Below are positions 49,820 to 59,782 of a stretch of DNA of 64,000 nucleotides, one piece after another. The position numbers and the translations under genes were made by a program. Each line of letters starts with the position of its first letter. Positions within the stretch are counted from its first letter, which is position 1. The DNA lies in the NCBI RefSeq assembly GCF_029868855.1, contig NZ_JARWOV010000271.1:1-64000 (forward strand). The letters run 5' to 3'. The notes beneath the pieces are model-generated. The model was not told the DNA's origin. It did not search any database and saw only the letters and a program-made list of their open reading frames with translations. Source of the stretch: Nocardia carnea (GTDB lineage Bacteria; Actinomycetota; Actinomycetes; Mycobacteriales; Mycobacteriaceae).

Positions 49820-52246
49820 TCAGGATTCGCCCGGCGCCGCGGGAACCAGTTTGTGCGATTCACCGCGGAGCGTCGCGCTCACCCACCAGGCCACTTCCAC
49901 CAGGACGATGCCGACGGCGCCGCAGATGAGGGCGGCGGTGGTGAGGCCGATGTTCGACGGATCGAGTGCGAAGAACTCCCGGGTGAACGGCACCGTGAAC
50001 AGCACCAGGTACGCGACCACCGAGACGACCAGCAGCACGATCTTCCACCAGGTGTACGGCCGGGCGACGATCGCCAGGACCCAGACCGCGATCATGATCA
50101 GCGTGATCAGTGCGGTGGTACCCGCCTGCATCTTCTGTTCTTCGCTGGCCTCGGGTCCGGCGTAGGCGATGAGATAGGCGATAAAGGTTGCCGTGCCGAT
50201 CACCACACCCGACGGGATCGCCAGCCGCATCACCCGGCCGACGAAACCGGACCGGGCGCGTTCGTTGTTCGGCGCCAGCGACAGGATGAATGCGGGGATA
50301 CCGATGGTGAACCAGGCCGCGATCGTCACATGCCGGGGCAGGAACGGGTAGCCGATCGGCTCGTAACCGAAGATCTGCGAGCCCACCCCCGCCGCGCCCA
50401 CCAGGAAGGCCAGCAGGACCGAGTACACGGTTTTGGTGAGGAACAGATTCGAGACCCGTTCGATATTGCCGATCACCCGCCGGCCTTCCCCCACCACGTA
50501 CGGGAGGGTGGCGAATTTGTTGTCCAGCAACACGATCTGGGCGACGGCCCGGGTCGCCGGACTCCCCGCGCCCATGGCGACACCGATATCGGCATCCTTC
50601 AGCGCCAGCACATCGTTCACCCCGTCGCCGGTCATCGCCACGGTGTGCCCGCGGGACTGCAAGGCGCCCACCATGGCCCGCTTCTGGTCGGGTCGCACGC
50701 GGCCGAAGGTGGTCTTTTCCTCCAACACCCCGGCCAGTTCGTCCCGGTCCTCGGGCAGGGTGCGCGCGTCGACGGCGTGGTCGCCGCCGGGCAGGTCGAG
50801 CGAGGCGGCGACGGCGCCGACGGAGACGGCGTTGTCGCCGGAGATGACCTTGATGGAAACGTCCTGGCTCGCGAAATAGTCCAGGGTGTCGCGGGCATCG
50901 GGCCGGACCTTCTGCTCCAGCACCACCAGTGCGACGGGAGTGATCGTGCCGGGCGCACCGGAGGCGTCCACGGCCCGGTCTCCGCGGGCGAGCAGCAGCA
51001 CGCGCAGGCCGGTGGCACCCAGTTCCTCGGCGGCGCGGGCATCGGCCGAACCCGCGTCCAGCAGCACATCGGGCGCTCCGAGCAACCAGTCCCCGTGCTC
51101 ACCGTAGGAGAAACCGCTCCATTTCTTCGCCGACGAGAACGGCGCCACCGCGGTGTATTTCCAGCCGGGAGCATCCGGCAGCGCCTCCGCGATCGCCTGC
51201 ACGCTGGCATTCGGCCGCGGATCGTCGGCCGCCATCGCCGCCAGCGCCTGCCGTGCGGCGGCTTCCGCGCCCGCGCTGTCGTCGAGCATGCGGAGTTCGG
51301 CCAGTCGCATACCGTTCTCGGTCAATGTGCCGGTCTTGTCCGCGCACACCACATCCACTCGCGCCAGGCCCTCGATCGCGGGCAACTCCTGCACCAGGCA
51401 TTTACGCTGCCCCAGCCGCACCACTCCGACGGCGAACGCGATCGAGGTCATCAGCACCAAGCCCTCCGGCACCATCGGCACCAGCGCCGCCACCATCCCG
51501 GTGACCGCGGGCCGCCAGGATTCCCCGCTGGACACCAGCTGGTTGTAGATGCTCAGCGCGCCGGCCGGGATGAGCAGGTAGGTGATGACCTTGAGGATCG
51601 TGTCGATCCCGTTGCGCAGCTCCGAATTCACCAGGGTGAACTTGCTGGCCTCCTCCGCCAGCTTCGCCGCGTAGGCGTCCTTACCGACCTTGGTGGCGCG
51701 GTAGGCGCCCGAACCGGACACCACGTAGCTGCCCGAGAGCACCTGTGCGCCCACCTCTTTGGACACATCGTCGGATTCACCGGTGAGCAGTGATTCGTCG
51801 ACCTCGAGCAGTTCGGCCTCGGCGACCATACCGTCGACCACGATCTGGTCACCCGGACCGAGTTCGATGAGATCGTCGAGCACCACATCCTTGGGCGCGA
51901 TCTGTTCGGCGCGGCCGTCGCGACGCACGGTAGGCCGGGCCTGGCCCACGATCGCCAGCCGGTCCAGTGTCCGTTTGGCCCGGATCTCCTGGATGATGCC
52001 GACCGCGCTGTTGGCCACGATCAGCAGCCCGAACATGCCGTCGATCACCGAACCGGTGGCCATGACCAGGACGAACAGCACGCCCAGAATCGCGTTGATC
52101 CGGGTGAACACATTCGCCCGGACGATATCGCGGACCGAACGGCTGGCCCGGTCCGGTACATCGTTGGTGAGCCCGTCCCGGCGCCGCCGGTCCACCTCCG
52201 CGGCGGTGAGCCCGGGCGACCCGACAGCCTCCACAGTTGTCGACAT
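49820..52246 (-). CDS. ctpE: P-type cation-transporting ATPase (CtpE-like)
   Basis: 808 residues. Actuator motif TGES (155-158), membrane motif VPEGLVLM (259-266), phosphorylation motif DKTGTLT (Asp303), and hinge DGVND in the C-terminal cytoplasmic part (TMTGDGVNDVLALKDADIGVAMG in outline). There are about ten membrane helices and no N-terminal heavy-metal domain, and the ion-binding PEGL with the overall length match mycobacterial CtpE, a calcium-uptake ATPase. I start at the ATG at 52246; longer frames lack support. It begins 34 bases after the arabinosyltransferase gene and is probably in one operon with it. Confidence 0.87.
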   Translation of the reverse strand: MSTTVEAVGSPGLTAAEVDRRRRDGLTNDVPDRASRSVRDIVRANVFTRINAILGVLFVLVMATGSVIDGMFGLLIVANSAVGIIQEIRAKRTLDRLAIVGQARPTVRRDGRAEQIAPKDVVLDDLIELGPGDQIVVDGMVAEAELLEVDESLLTGESDDVSKEVGAQVLSGSYVVSGSGAYRATKVGKDAYAAKLAEEASKFTLVNSELRNGIDTILKVITYLLIPAGALSIYNQLVSSGESWRPAVTGMVAALVPMVPEGLVLMTSIAFAVGVVRLGQRKCLVQELPAIEGLARVDVVCADKTGTLTENGMRLAELRMLDDSAGAEAAARQALAAMAADDPRPNASVQAIAEALPDAPGWKYTAVAPFSSAKKWSGFSYGEHGDWLLGAPDVLLDAGSADARAAEELGATGLRVLLLARGDRAVDASGAPGTITPVALVVLEQKVRPDARDTLDYFASQDVSIKVISGDNAVSVGAVAASLDLPGGDHAVDARTLPEDRDELAGVLEEKTTFGRVRPDQKRAMVGALQSRGHTVAMTGDGVNDVLALKDADIGVAMGAGSPATRAVAQIVLLDNKFATLPYVVGEGRRVIGNIERVSNLFLTKTVYSVLLAFLVGAAGVGSQIFGYEPIGYPFLPRHVTIAAWFTIGIPAFILSLAPNNERARSGFVGRVMRLAIPSGVVIGTATFIAYLIAYAGPEASEEQKMQAGTTALITLIMIAVWVLAIVARPYTWWKIVLLVVSVVAYLVLFTVPFTREFFALDPSNIGLTTAALICGAVGIVLVEVAWWVSATLRGESHKLVPAAPGES

Positions 52247-52280
52247 GACGGTCAGCGTAACCAGCGCGGCGGCCGGCGGC

Positions 52281-55200
52281 TCACCAGGCGACGTTGATCG
52301 GGCCGGGTGTCCAGGTGCCCGGGTGATCCTCCTGGGTGACCCGCGGACGCGCGGGTACCGCATCCGGATCCCGCGGCAGGAACTGCTGCAGCTGGCCCCA
52401 ATCGCGGTCCCAGTCGTGGTTCAGGTAGGTCGGCAGGGTGCGGGCGTGCAGCAGCAGTTCGGTCCAGCCGAGCGGGCCGCCACCGTCGTGGTTCTGCCAC
52501 AGGTTGGTGTCGTGGGCGCCGACCCGGTCCGGCAGGATGCGGTACTTCGGCACCTCGGCGATACCGATGCGGTGGTCGAACGGCCGCTGGCACGGGAACT
52601 GCAGCCCGACAGCCCAGTCGAGCAGCACCGGATCGGTCGACCCGACCACGGTGTTCAGGTCCTGGGTCTGCGGTATCCGGGGCGGGGTGAAGGCGAGCCA
52701 CTGGCGCGGATCGCGGTCCCGGTCGTGGGCGACGATGCGCACGGTGTCGGCGTCGGTGTACGACTCCAGCGGCACCCGCAGGTTACGCCAGGACGGCGCG
52801 GGACCGATATCGATCGGATTCACCCGCCGCAGTGCGACCGGTTCGGTGGCCGAGGCGCCGGGGGCGGTGGTCGACCCGAATTCGAGTTCGAACGACTGTC
52901 CGTGCGTGACGACCCCGTCGGCGTCGCGCGACCAGATCCGCCCGGCGGCACTCACCGCGAGGATATCGGCACGTTCGGCGACGGGTGGCAGCCGGAACCA
53001 GCCGCTGGTCAGTTCCGCCGGACCGTCGGCCTGGAAACTGCCCAGCACGGGCGTCCGGGGGTCGAGTCCGAACGGCAGGGCGGGACCGGCGGTTTCGGTG
53101 GCGACTCCGGTGCCACCGCCCGCATCCCCCATCGAATCGGCGATGGCGGCATCGGCGCCCTGTTCGGCGTCGGCACTCAGATCCGCCGCCACACCGGTCG
53201 GTGTGAATCCGGTGCCGTCACCGGCCAGGGTGGCGGCCGGGTCACCGGTCAGCGGGGCGAGCATGCCGCGGTTCGGATCGGTTTCCACCAGGACGTGCGG
53301 GGCCAGCCCGCACGCGTTCCCGGCGAGCGCTCCGAAGTTCGAACTCGCCAATGAGAACGCCGGATACTGGCTGACCGCGCCCTTGGCGAACGAGGCGACC
53401 TCGAAGAGCACGATGAACGCCGCCGCCACCGTGAGCGGCGGAATCTTCGCGAAGCGCCAGCCCCAGCGGGAGATCCGGTGATGTCCGGTATCGGGTGCCC
53501 GCACATGCCACCACGCGGCCAGTGCCAGCAGCAGTATCGCGCCCAGCAGGAAGACTTTGTTGAGGGCGATACCGGCGATCGAGGGCTGTTTGTCCCACCA
53601 CGGAATGCTGAAGGAGGAGACGTACCACCAGCCGTTGGGCCCGGAGAACACCAGCGCCATCAGGAATGCCACCCCGGCCGCGAACAAGGCCCGGTTACGC
53701 GGCCCGCGCATGACCCGCGGCCCGACCGCCACCGCGGTGAGCACCGCGACCGCACCCGCCAGCCCGGCGAAAACCCCGAGATGGTGGGTCCATTTGGTCG
53801 GCGTCGTCATCATGAGCACCATGGCGCCGATGGTGACTCCGAGGATCCGGCGCGAGGGCCCCACCGCGGCGGTCGGGATCCGGCCGCCCTTGTGCAGCAG
53901 GGTCAGCAGGCAGACCACCAGACCGGCGACCATCACGAAGATCCCGAACCGGCGGGCCAGCGAACCGTCCACCGTGCCCATGAACAGGTACTGATAACGG
54001 AGGTATTCGTCGAACCACAGCACATTCGGCCCGGCCAGTTCGTGCACCCGGCGCATTTCCTCCATGGCGCTGAAGGTCTGGTCGGCGAAGGCGACGACCA
54101 GCACCAGCACACCCGCGGCAGCGAGCGGGAGCAGCTGCGCGAGCCAACCGACCCGCGGGGCACGCGCCGAAACGATCTTGAACAGCGGGCGTAGCCCCGC
54201 GAGCAGCGCGGCGAGACAGATGAGCCCGTGCGGACCCGCCGTACAGCTGAACGCCGCGATCAGAACGGCGACCGCGAACGGCAGCAGCCGGCGGGTCGCG
54301 ATCCCGCGCTCCACCGAACACCAGGTCAGCAGCACCCCGAGCGCGACCAGCGGCTCCGGCCGCAGACCGTTGTTGTACGGCAACCAGACCGCGAGGAAGA
54401 CCAGCGCACCGGTCCACGGCACAAACCGGTTGCGGTGCAGGGCGGCCCCGAACCGGGGCACCACCTCCCGGCTGATCACCAACCAGGCCACGACCCCGGC
54501 CAGCAAGGTCGGCAGCCGCACCCACGGACTGGCGGTACTCACGTCCGCCATCAGCCCGATGAGGTCGTAGTACGGGGTGCCGATCGGATTCTCCGGAACG
54601 CCGAAGTACCGGAAATAGTTCGCCATGTACCCCGCGGCCTGCGAGGCGCGGCCCATCCCGAACTGGTAACCGTCGTCGGATGTGGTGGCACCGATGAAAT
54701 GCCAGAGCACCAGCGTGCCGAGCACCACGAAATCCACCGGCCGGAAGGTCCACCAGCGGGCGGGCAGGAAGCGGCGGGCGCGGCGGCCGTCGAGATCGTC
54801 CAGCCGATGCAGTGCCACCAGCGAGATCACGGTCGCCAGTACGGCCGCCCAGATCGCGATCCGTTTCACCAGGGTCGGGGTGGAGCTGTACCGGCTGTCC
54901 ACCTCTGCGGTGACGGTGGCACCGGCCGGGTCGGCGAGATCGCTGAACACGCCCACCATCTGCGGCCGGTAATCGCCACCCAGCACCACGGGTTCGTGGC
55001 CGGTGAGAGTGGCCACGGATTCGGTCATCCCCGCGCCCACGGTGAGCTCACACCCGGGCGCCAGTTCGGCCACCGGCACGCTGAACAGCGACTGGTTGCG
55101 CAGCACCACGTCGAGGACGGCCCCGGATTCGGGTGTGGGCGGGCGAACCCGGGCCAGGAACCCGTACCGCTCGAGATCGGGGGCGCCGTCCGGCGCGGTG

Positions 55201-55502
55201 GCGGTGAGCACACCGCCGGCGGGCAACTGCTGGATCGCCGCACAGGGCACGGTCGCCTCGAAGCTCAACGGCGCATAAGCGACCAGCGGCGCTTCGATCG
55301 ATGCGGCGGAATCGGCCTGCGGCCAGGACAGTGTCGCGGCGTCCACCCGTACCGGCAGGAACGGGACCGCTACCGCGAGCAGCGCCCCGATCAGTGCCGA
55401 CACCAGGGCCACCGGCCGTGCCCAGCCGCCCCTCATTCGGGGTCGCGGACTATCGGAGATCTCTGCCGGCTCGGGCGCCGCCACCACCATCGTGTCAGCC
55501 AC
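52281..55502 (-). CDS. emb: Arabinosyltransferase, EmbA/B/C family
   Basis: 1,073 residues, GT-C fold with about 13-15 transmembrane helices and a large C-terminal extracellular carbohydrate-binding region. The catalytic loop is TSDDGYQFGMGR (Asp276-Asp277), followed by AAGYMANYFRYFG, the family signature around the ethambutol-site methionine (Met283 here). The C-terminal part has the family-type LPPVAERADILAVSAAGR. Emb proteins add arabinose from decaprenyl-phosphoarabinose to arabinogalactan or lipoarabinomannan. It is not clustered with other emb, aftA or ubiA genes in this window. Which paralogue (A, B or C) it is cannot be decided by eye. Confidence 0.93.
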   Translation of the reverse strand: MADTMVVAAPEPAEISDSPRPRMRGGWARPVALVSALIGALLAVAVPFLPVRVDAATLSWPQADSAASIEAPLVAYAPLSFEATVPCAAIQQLPAGGVLTATAPDGAPDLERYGFLARVRPPTPESGAVLDVVLRNQSLFSVPVAELAPGCELTVGAGMTESVATLTGHEPVVLGGDYRPQMVGVFSDLADPAGATVTAEVDSRYSSTPTLVKRIAIWAAVLATVISLVALHRLDDLDGRRARRFLPARWWTFRPVDFVVLGTLVLWHFIGATTSDDGYQFGMGRASQAAGYMANYFRYFGVPENPIGTPYYDLIGLMADVSTASPWVRLPTLLAGVVAWLVISREVVPRFGAALHRNRFVPWTGALVFLAVWLPYNNGLRPEPLVALGVLLTWCSVERGIATRRLLPFAVAVLIAAFSCTAGPHGLICLAALLAGLRPLFKIVSARAPRVGWLAQLLPLAAAGVLVLVVAFADQTFSAMEEMRRVHELAGPNVLWFDEYLRYQYLFMGTVDGSLARRFGIFVMVAGLVVCLLTLLHKGGRIPTAAVGPSRRILGVTIGAMVLMMTTPTKWTHHLGVFAGLAGAVAVLTAVAVGPRVMRGPRNRALFAAGVAFLMALVFSGPNGWWYVSSFSIPWWDKQPSIAGIALNKVFLLGAILLLALAAWWHVRAPDTGHHRISRWGWRFAKIPPLTVAAAFIVLFEVASFAKGAVSQYPAFSLASSNFGALAGNACGLAPHVLVETDPNRGMLAPLTGDPAATLAGDGTGFTPTGVAADLSADAEQGADAAIADSMGDAGGGTGVATETAGPALPFGLDPRTPVLGSFQADGPAELTSGWFRLPPVAERADILAVSAAGRIWSRDADGVVTHGQSFELEFGSTTAPGASATEPVALRRVNPIDIGPAPSWRNLRVPLESYTDADTVRIVAHDRDRDPRQWLAFTPPRIPQTQDLNTVVGSTDPVLLDWAVGLQFPCQRPFDHRIGIAEVPKYRILPDRVGAHDTNLWQNHDGGGPLGWTELLLHARTLPTYLNHDWDRDWGQLQQFLPRDPDAVPARPRVTQEDHPGTWTPGPINVAW

Positions 55503-55693
55503 GGAGCGCCATCCTAACGGTCTCGTTCACGGCAGGCTCATCCACAGATGCCCGCGATACGCGCACCGGCGGCGGTGTACACCGGCGCACGGCCGGGACC
55601 AGCGAGTCCGCTGCCGGTCGGCCGCCGCGAGGGTCTGCGCAGCACTCTCCCCGGTCGAACGTGCGGTACCGGGAACGGTCCACCGGAAAACAG

Positions 55694-55728
55694 AATCGGC
55701 CGGTCCGCACAGCACGAACCGGCCGATT
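55694..55728 (-). terminator. Rho-independent terminator after the MTB12-like gene
   Basis: An 11-bp perfect stem (AATCGGCCGGT / ACCGGCCGATT) with a 13-base loop lies 14 bases after the stop of the lipoprotein gene. On the minus strand it is followed by CTGTTTTCC, a short U tract. Confidence 0.75.
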
Positions 55729-55742
55729 GTGGTGCCGCTGTC

Positions 55743-56249
55743 TCAGGCCACGCAGGCAGGCGACTGGATCTGCGCGTTGGCGAGCATGGTGCAGGTCCAC
55801 TGCTGCTGGACCTTCCACACCCCGTCCTCGGCCACGAACGGGACATCCGCCACACTGGTCTGGCCGTTCAGGGTGAGATTGGCCTTGGCCTGGATCTCGG
55901 TACCGAAATCCTGTACCTCGGTGACCTCGATGGTCGCACCCGACTGGGAGTAGAACTGGCTCAGCTTCGACGGCAGCTCCGGATCCGCTTCGGCGCCCTG
56001 CACCATCTGCAGCTTTTCCTCGTTCGGAACGTTCGGGTCGAGCGCGCGCTGGAGCTGGGTGTTCAGATCGGCCGGGGTCGGGACGGGCGGCGTATCGGAC
56101 TCCGCCTCCGTGGTCTCGGCCGCGGCCGTGGTGCTCGTCGCCGCTGCCGTGTCCGAGTCGGAATCATCGCTACCACACGCCGTCAGGGTCAGCGCGGCCA
56201 CGGCGGCCAGGCCGGCGATCGCGATACGTCCGGTTTTGCGAAGCTTCAA
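55743..56249 (-). CDS. MTB12-like secreted lipoprotein
   Basis: 168 residues. Signal peptide (MKLRKTGRIAIAGLAAVAALT) with lipobox LTAC (Cys about 25), then a low-complexity Ser/Thr/Ala/Asp linker to about 55. The C-terminal ~110 residues (DLNTQLQRALDPNVPNEEKLQMVQGAEAD ... GVWKVQQQWTCTMLA) follow the mycobacterial low-molecular-weight antigen MTB12 pattern. It has two further cysteines in the last 20 residues (WTCTML and SPACVA) that could form a disulfide. MTB12-like proteins are surface antigens of unknown biochemical role. It is divergent from nothing and ends in a clear terminator. Confidence 0.8.
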   Translation of the reverse strand: MKLRKTGRIAIAGLAAVAALTLTACGSDDSDSDTAAATSTTAAAETTEAESDTPPVPTPADLNTQLQRALDPNVPNEEKLQMVQGAEADPELPSKLSQFYSQSGATIEVTEVQDFGTEIQAKANLTLNGQTSVADVPFVAEDGVWKVQQQWTCTMLANAQIQSPACVA

Positions 56250-56344
56250 CTGCTCGTCCTTTGCGTTCGGGGGTTCGGTGTCGTGCGCTGCGGCAGCCCC
56301 ACCGGACCGGCGACGCTGCCCGGCACCAACCTACCCGGCGGGGT

Positions 56345-58060
56345 TCAGGACAGGCTGCCGAGCGGGTCCGCAGGGCGCAACTCGGTGTTGTCGGCAGCGA
56401 AAGTACGCGCGATCCCGGGCCCTGTCGAGCGGGACTCGAACCGCACGGTGACCCGCCCGTGGCCCGATCCCTGAACCCATCCGAACCCGAACTCTGGATG
56501 CACGACGTCCGATCCGGCTCGCCAGTCCACGACCCCACCAGCGGTTACGCCCGAATCCGCCGCCGCGCCGACGGTTTCGGTGGCACCGGCGCGCGCCGCG
56601 CCGACCGGCCCGGCCGAGGCACCGGAAGACGGCTTGCCCACGGTAGATCTCACCGAATCCACAGAGCTCTCTTGCTCTGGTGCCACAAACTCGGGCGCGG
56701 CCACCTGCTGCTCTTCACCGACCGCCGGGCGTACAACCGATGGCACCGCGGTGAAACCCCGCCCAACCGGTCCACTCGTATCCCCGTCCGGTGACCCGCT
56801 CGCGAGATCGCGCGGCGGCGCGGCCGTGTCGCCGTGGCCGTCGCCATCCGCACCGGAGCCCGTGGGATCCGGTCCCAACCGGTCCAATTCGGGAAACAGG
56901 GATTCCTGCCGGATCATCGACAAACCCGCGTACCCGACCCCCACCAGCCGCACGGGCCCCAGTTCTTGCGGGTCCACCGCCGCCCGCTGGGCCGCGGCGG
57001 TGAGCGTGGCCAGATCCTCGGTCGCGTAGGGCAGGGTGGTGGACCGCGTGGTGATGCTCATATCGGCGCGTTTGAGTTTCAGCACCACGGTGCGCGCGGC
57101 CCGCCCGTCGCGCACCAGCCGCCGGTATGCGGCCGCGGCCATCTCGGTGATCGCCGGCCGCAGCCGTTCCAGCGTGACGATATCTGTCTCGTAAGTGGTT
57201 TCGGCACTGATCTGTTTCGCCTCTGCGCGCTCGGCGACCGGCCGATCATCGATACCGCGGGCCAGCCGGTGCAGCGCGGCGCCGATACTTCCGCCCAGGA
57301 TCGATACGGCCTCCACCTCGGGCAGGGCCGCGAACGCCCCGACCGTTTCGATCCCCAGGGACCGCAACCGGCTCTCCGCCACCGGCCCGATCCCCCAGAG
57401 TTTGCGCACCGGCAACCCGGCCAGCAGCTCCTGCTGCTCCCCGGGCGCGATCACCCTTATCCCATCCGGTTTGGCCATCCCGGAAGCAATCTTGGCGAGC
57501 TGTTTGCCCGTACCCGCACCCACCGAAGCCACCAGCCCGGTACTTTCCCGTACCGCCGCCCGTAGCTCCGCGCAGAAATCCACCACCGCGGACACACTCG
57601 CACCCGCCAGTTCCGCGGGTTCACCGAACGCCTCGTCGAACGACAGCGTTTCCAGCACCGGAATCCGCGCCCGCAAGGTATCGAACACCCGCCCGCTCAG
57701 CACGCCGTACAACGCCCCGCGCGGCGGCACCACCACCGCCGTCACCCCGACCAGCCGCCGCGCCTGATGCATGGGCATGGCCGACCGCGCCCCGAACACC
57801 CGCGCTTCGTAACTGGCCCCCGCCACCACCCCGCGCGCCCCGGTCCCCCCGACCAGCACCGGCCGGCCCCGCAATGTCGGCCGGGTGAGCTGCTCACAGG
57901 AGGCGAAGAACGCATCCATATCGATGTGCAGCACCCAGCGCCGCGCCATTTCCCGGGCGAACGCGTGCCGAGCTGCTCCGGAATCCGGTTCGGAGCGGTC
58001 GCCACTCACCACCGGGCAGTCCGCCGCACCTGGTTCCGCATCACTCGCACCGCTGGTCAC
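56345..58060 (-). CDS. dinX: Y-family DNA polymerase IV, DinX type
   Basis: 571 residues. Palm catalytic motifs are VLHIDMDAFFASCEQL (about 43-58) and LSFDEAFGEP (about 140-149); the little-finger domain extends to about 370, and RQESLFPEL is a QxxLF-type clamp-binding motif. A ~130-residue Ala/Gly/Thr-rich disordered linker leads to a small C-terminal domain (VVHPEFGFGWVQGSGHGRVTVRFE, about 500-560) found in mycobacterial DinX (Rv1537). It performs translesion synthesis. The GTG at 58060 is the longest start; the ATG at 57949 (MARRWVLHIDMD) may be the real one. It lies near ileS, as in mycobacteria. Confidence 0.9.
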   Translation of the reverse strand: MTSGASDAEPGAADCPVVSGDRSEPDSGAARHAFAREMARRWVLHIDMDAFFASCEQLTRPTLRGRPVLVGGTGARGVVAGASYEARVFGARSAMPMHQARRLVGVTAVVVPPRGALYGVLSGRVFDTLRARIPVLETLSFDEAFGEPAELAGASVSAVVDFCAELRAAVRESTGLVASVGAGTGKQLAKIASGMAKPDGIRVIAPGEQQELLAGLPVRKLWGIGPVAESRLRSLGIETVGAFAALPEVEAVSILGGSIGAALHRLARGIDDRPVAERAEAKQISAETTYETDIVTLERLRPAITEMAAAAYRRLVRDGRAARTVVLKLKRADMSITTRSTTLPYATEDLATLTAAAQRAAVDPQELGPVRLVGVGYAGLSMIRQESLFPELDRLGPDPTGSGADGDGHGDTAAPPRDLASGSPDGDTSGPVGRGFTAVPSVVRPAVGEEQQVAAPEFVAPEQESSVDSVRSTVGKPSSGASAGPVGAARAGATETVGAAADSGVTAGGVVDWRAGSDVVHPEFGFGWVQGSGHGRVTVRFESRSTGPGIARTFAADNTELRPADPLGSLS

Positions 58061-58894
58061 GACCCTGTTGGTACATACCGCGCAATCTACGCGCGCGCAC
58101 CGACAGCCGGCTGGGCACCGGTCGGCGAACGCTGCACATCGCGCCGTGCCCCGGCGAACGAACGAAGAATCGGAACGGCGCCGGGTCGGCGCCGGTCGGT
58201 CACCACTCGACGGTTCGCGGGCTCGGGACGCGACACAGCACCGTGGTCACGAAGCCTGCCGCACCGGGCAAGCGGCTGCGAGCTCATGCCGGCACTGTTC
58301 GTCTGCGCACTTCCGGTGAGCGGGCTCCCCCCGGCATCTGTTGTCCGTCCGGGGGACGCGGCAGCCACGCCGCCGTTGGAGGGCGCGAGACAGGCCCTAA
58401 CCGAACCCGTGGAGCAATCCCGGCCTCGGTGCCGCCGCCGGCACCCGCCCGAACCGGCCCGGCCGAACCTTCGAACTTCTTCGTCGGACGCTTGTCTCCG
58501 GGCGCGGCCGATCCGATCCCGGCCGGTTGCCGGATACCTTTCGAACTCGGTGTCACGCCGCCGGTGGAGCACTCGGGTGATCGGGCTGCGCCACACACCG
58601 CTGGACCCTTGCGCACCCGACCGGCCGGCCCTGGACGCGGGTAGCTGCCCGGGGCGCACCCATATCGGGCGAACATCACCGTACTTCGCCGAATTCGGCC
58701 CCACGGACGGGCACCGCAGGTCCGTGCCGGGTCGGCGCGGCGCCTGCTCTGCCGGCTCCCCGCCGTGCCTGCCGATTCGGCCCGGCGTCGCCGAGGGCGC
58801 GTCCGGCAAGGTCACGCGGCGTGTTCCCCAGCGGAAACGCGCAACCTTGGGGCCGCAACCCACGCGCATCCCGGGAGAGCCATAAACTCGGCCC
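58061..58894. other. 834-base region without a recognisable gene
   Basis: Between dinX and galU no frame shows family motifs, ribosome sites with good codon bias, or RNA structure that I can name. Small repeats TTCGAACT occur near 58475 and 58550. The last 20 bases carry a CATAAACT element (58881-58888) before the galU ATG, a candidate -10 that would give an almost leaderless galU message. Mycobacteria carry ansA near this position; no remnant of it is visible here. Confidence 0.5.
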
Positions 58895-59770
58895 ATGATG
58901 ATCCGCAAGGCTGTCATTCCCGCTGCCGGTATCGGCTCCCGGCTGCTGCCGCTGACGAAGGCTATCCCCAAGGAGATGCTGCCGGTCGGCGACAAGCCGG
59001 TGATCGAACATACGGTGCGCGAGCTGGTGGCTTCCGGTATCACCGATATCACCATCGTGGTGAGTGGCGGAAAATCGCTGATCCAGGATCATTTCCGGCC
59101 CAACCCGGCGCTGGTCGCCCAGTTGCGCGCCGACGGTAAGACCGCCTACGCCGACGCTGTGGAAGAGGTCGGGGAACTGTCCCGGCTCGGGCATATCACC
59201 TACCTGGACCAGCACGGCCCGTACGGTAACGGCACCCCGGTCCTGAACGCGGCCCGCGCCGCCGGTGACGAGCCGATGCTGGTGCTGTGGCCCGACGATG
59301 TGTTCGTGGCCGAGGTCCCACGGGCGCAGCAGCTCATTCGCGCCTACGAGGCCACGGGATGTCCCGTGCTGGCGTTGATGCCGATGAACCCGAACGAATC
59401 CCAGCGCTACGGCGTCCCGGTGGTGCGTGAGGATCTGGACGACGGGCTGTTGCGGATCTCCGGTCTGGTGGAGAAGCCCAAACCGGCCGACGCGCCGTCG
59501 GCCTATGCCGCGATCGGCGGCTATGTCGTCACGCCCGGCATCATCGACGAGCTGCGCACCCAGACCGAGAACTGGTACACCCATCGCACCGGTGAGGTGT
59601 ACCTGACCGATTCGATCAACGCCTACGCCGCCAACCACGCGGTGTACGGGCAGGTCATCCAGGGCCGCTGGTACGACACCGGCAATCCCGGCGACTACCT
59701 CGTCGCGCAGTTCGCCTCCGCGCTGGCCCATCCCGATTACGGCCCGCTGCTGCGGCGCCAGGTGGAGTGA
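58895..59770 (+). CDS. galU: UTP-glucose-1-phosphate uridylyltransferase
   Basis: 291 residues. The nucleotide-binding signature AAGIGSRLLPLTKAIPKEMLP (about 9-29) is followed by the metal-site Asp in LVLWPDDVF and the sugar-binding ISGLVEKPKPADAPS region. Length and motifs match bacterial GalU. It makes UDP-glucose for trehalose (OtsA), glycolipid and cell-wall galactan precursors, which fits the arabinogalactan-bearing envelope implied by the Emb gene. Starts at 58895 (ATG ATG) are clear. It converges on the NlpC/P60 gene with a 12-base gap. Confidence 0.94.
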   Translation: MMIRKAVIPAAGIGSRLLPLTKAIPKEMLPVGDKPVIEHTVRELVASGITDITIVVSGGKSLIQDHFRPNPALVAQLRADGKTAYADAVEEVGELSRLGHITYLDQHGPYGNGTPVLNAARAAGDEPMLVLWPDDVFVAEVPRAQQLIRAYEATGCPVLALMPMNPNESQRYGVPVVREDLDDGLLRISGLVEKPKPADAPSAYAAIGGYVVTPGIIDELRTQTENWYTHRTGEVYLTDSINAYAANHAVYGQVIQGRWYDTGNPGDYLVAQFASALAHPDYGPLLRRQVE

Positions 59771-59782
59771 GCGGGTCCGGTC

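Noticed and set aside
49595..51793. A 732-codon plus-strand open frame
   Set aside because: Antisense to the P-type ATPase, with low-complexity composition.
58061..58894. A remnant of ansA or another gene between dinX and galU
   Set aside because: No asparaginase motif or coherent frame could be read on either strand.
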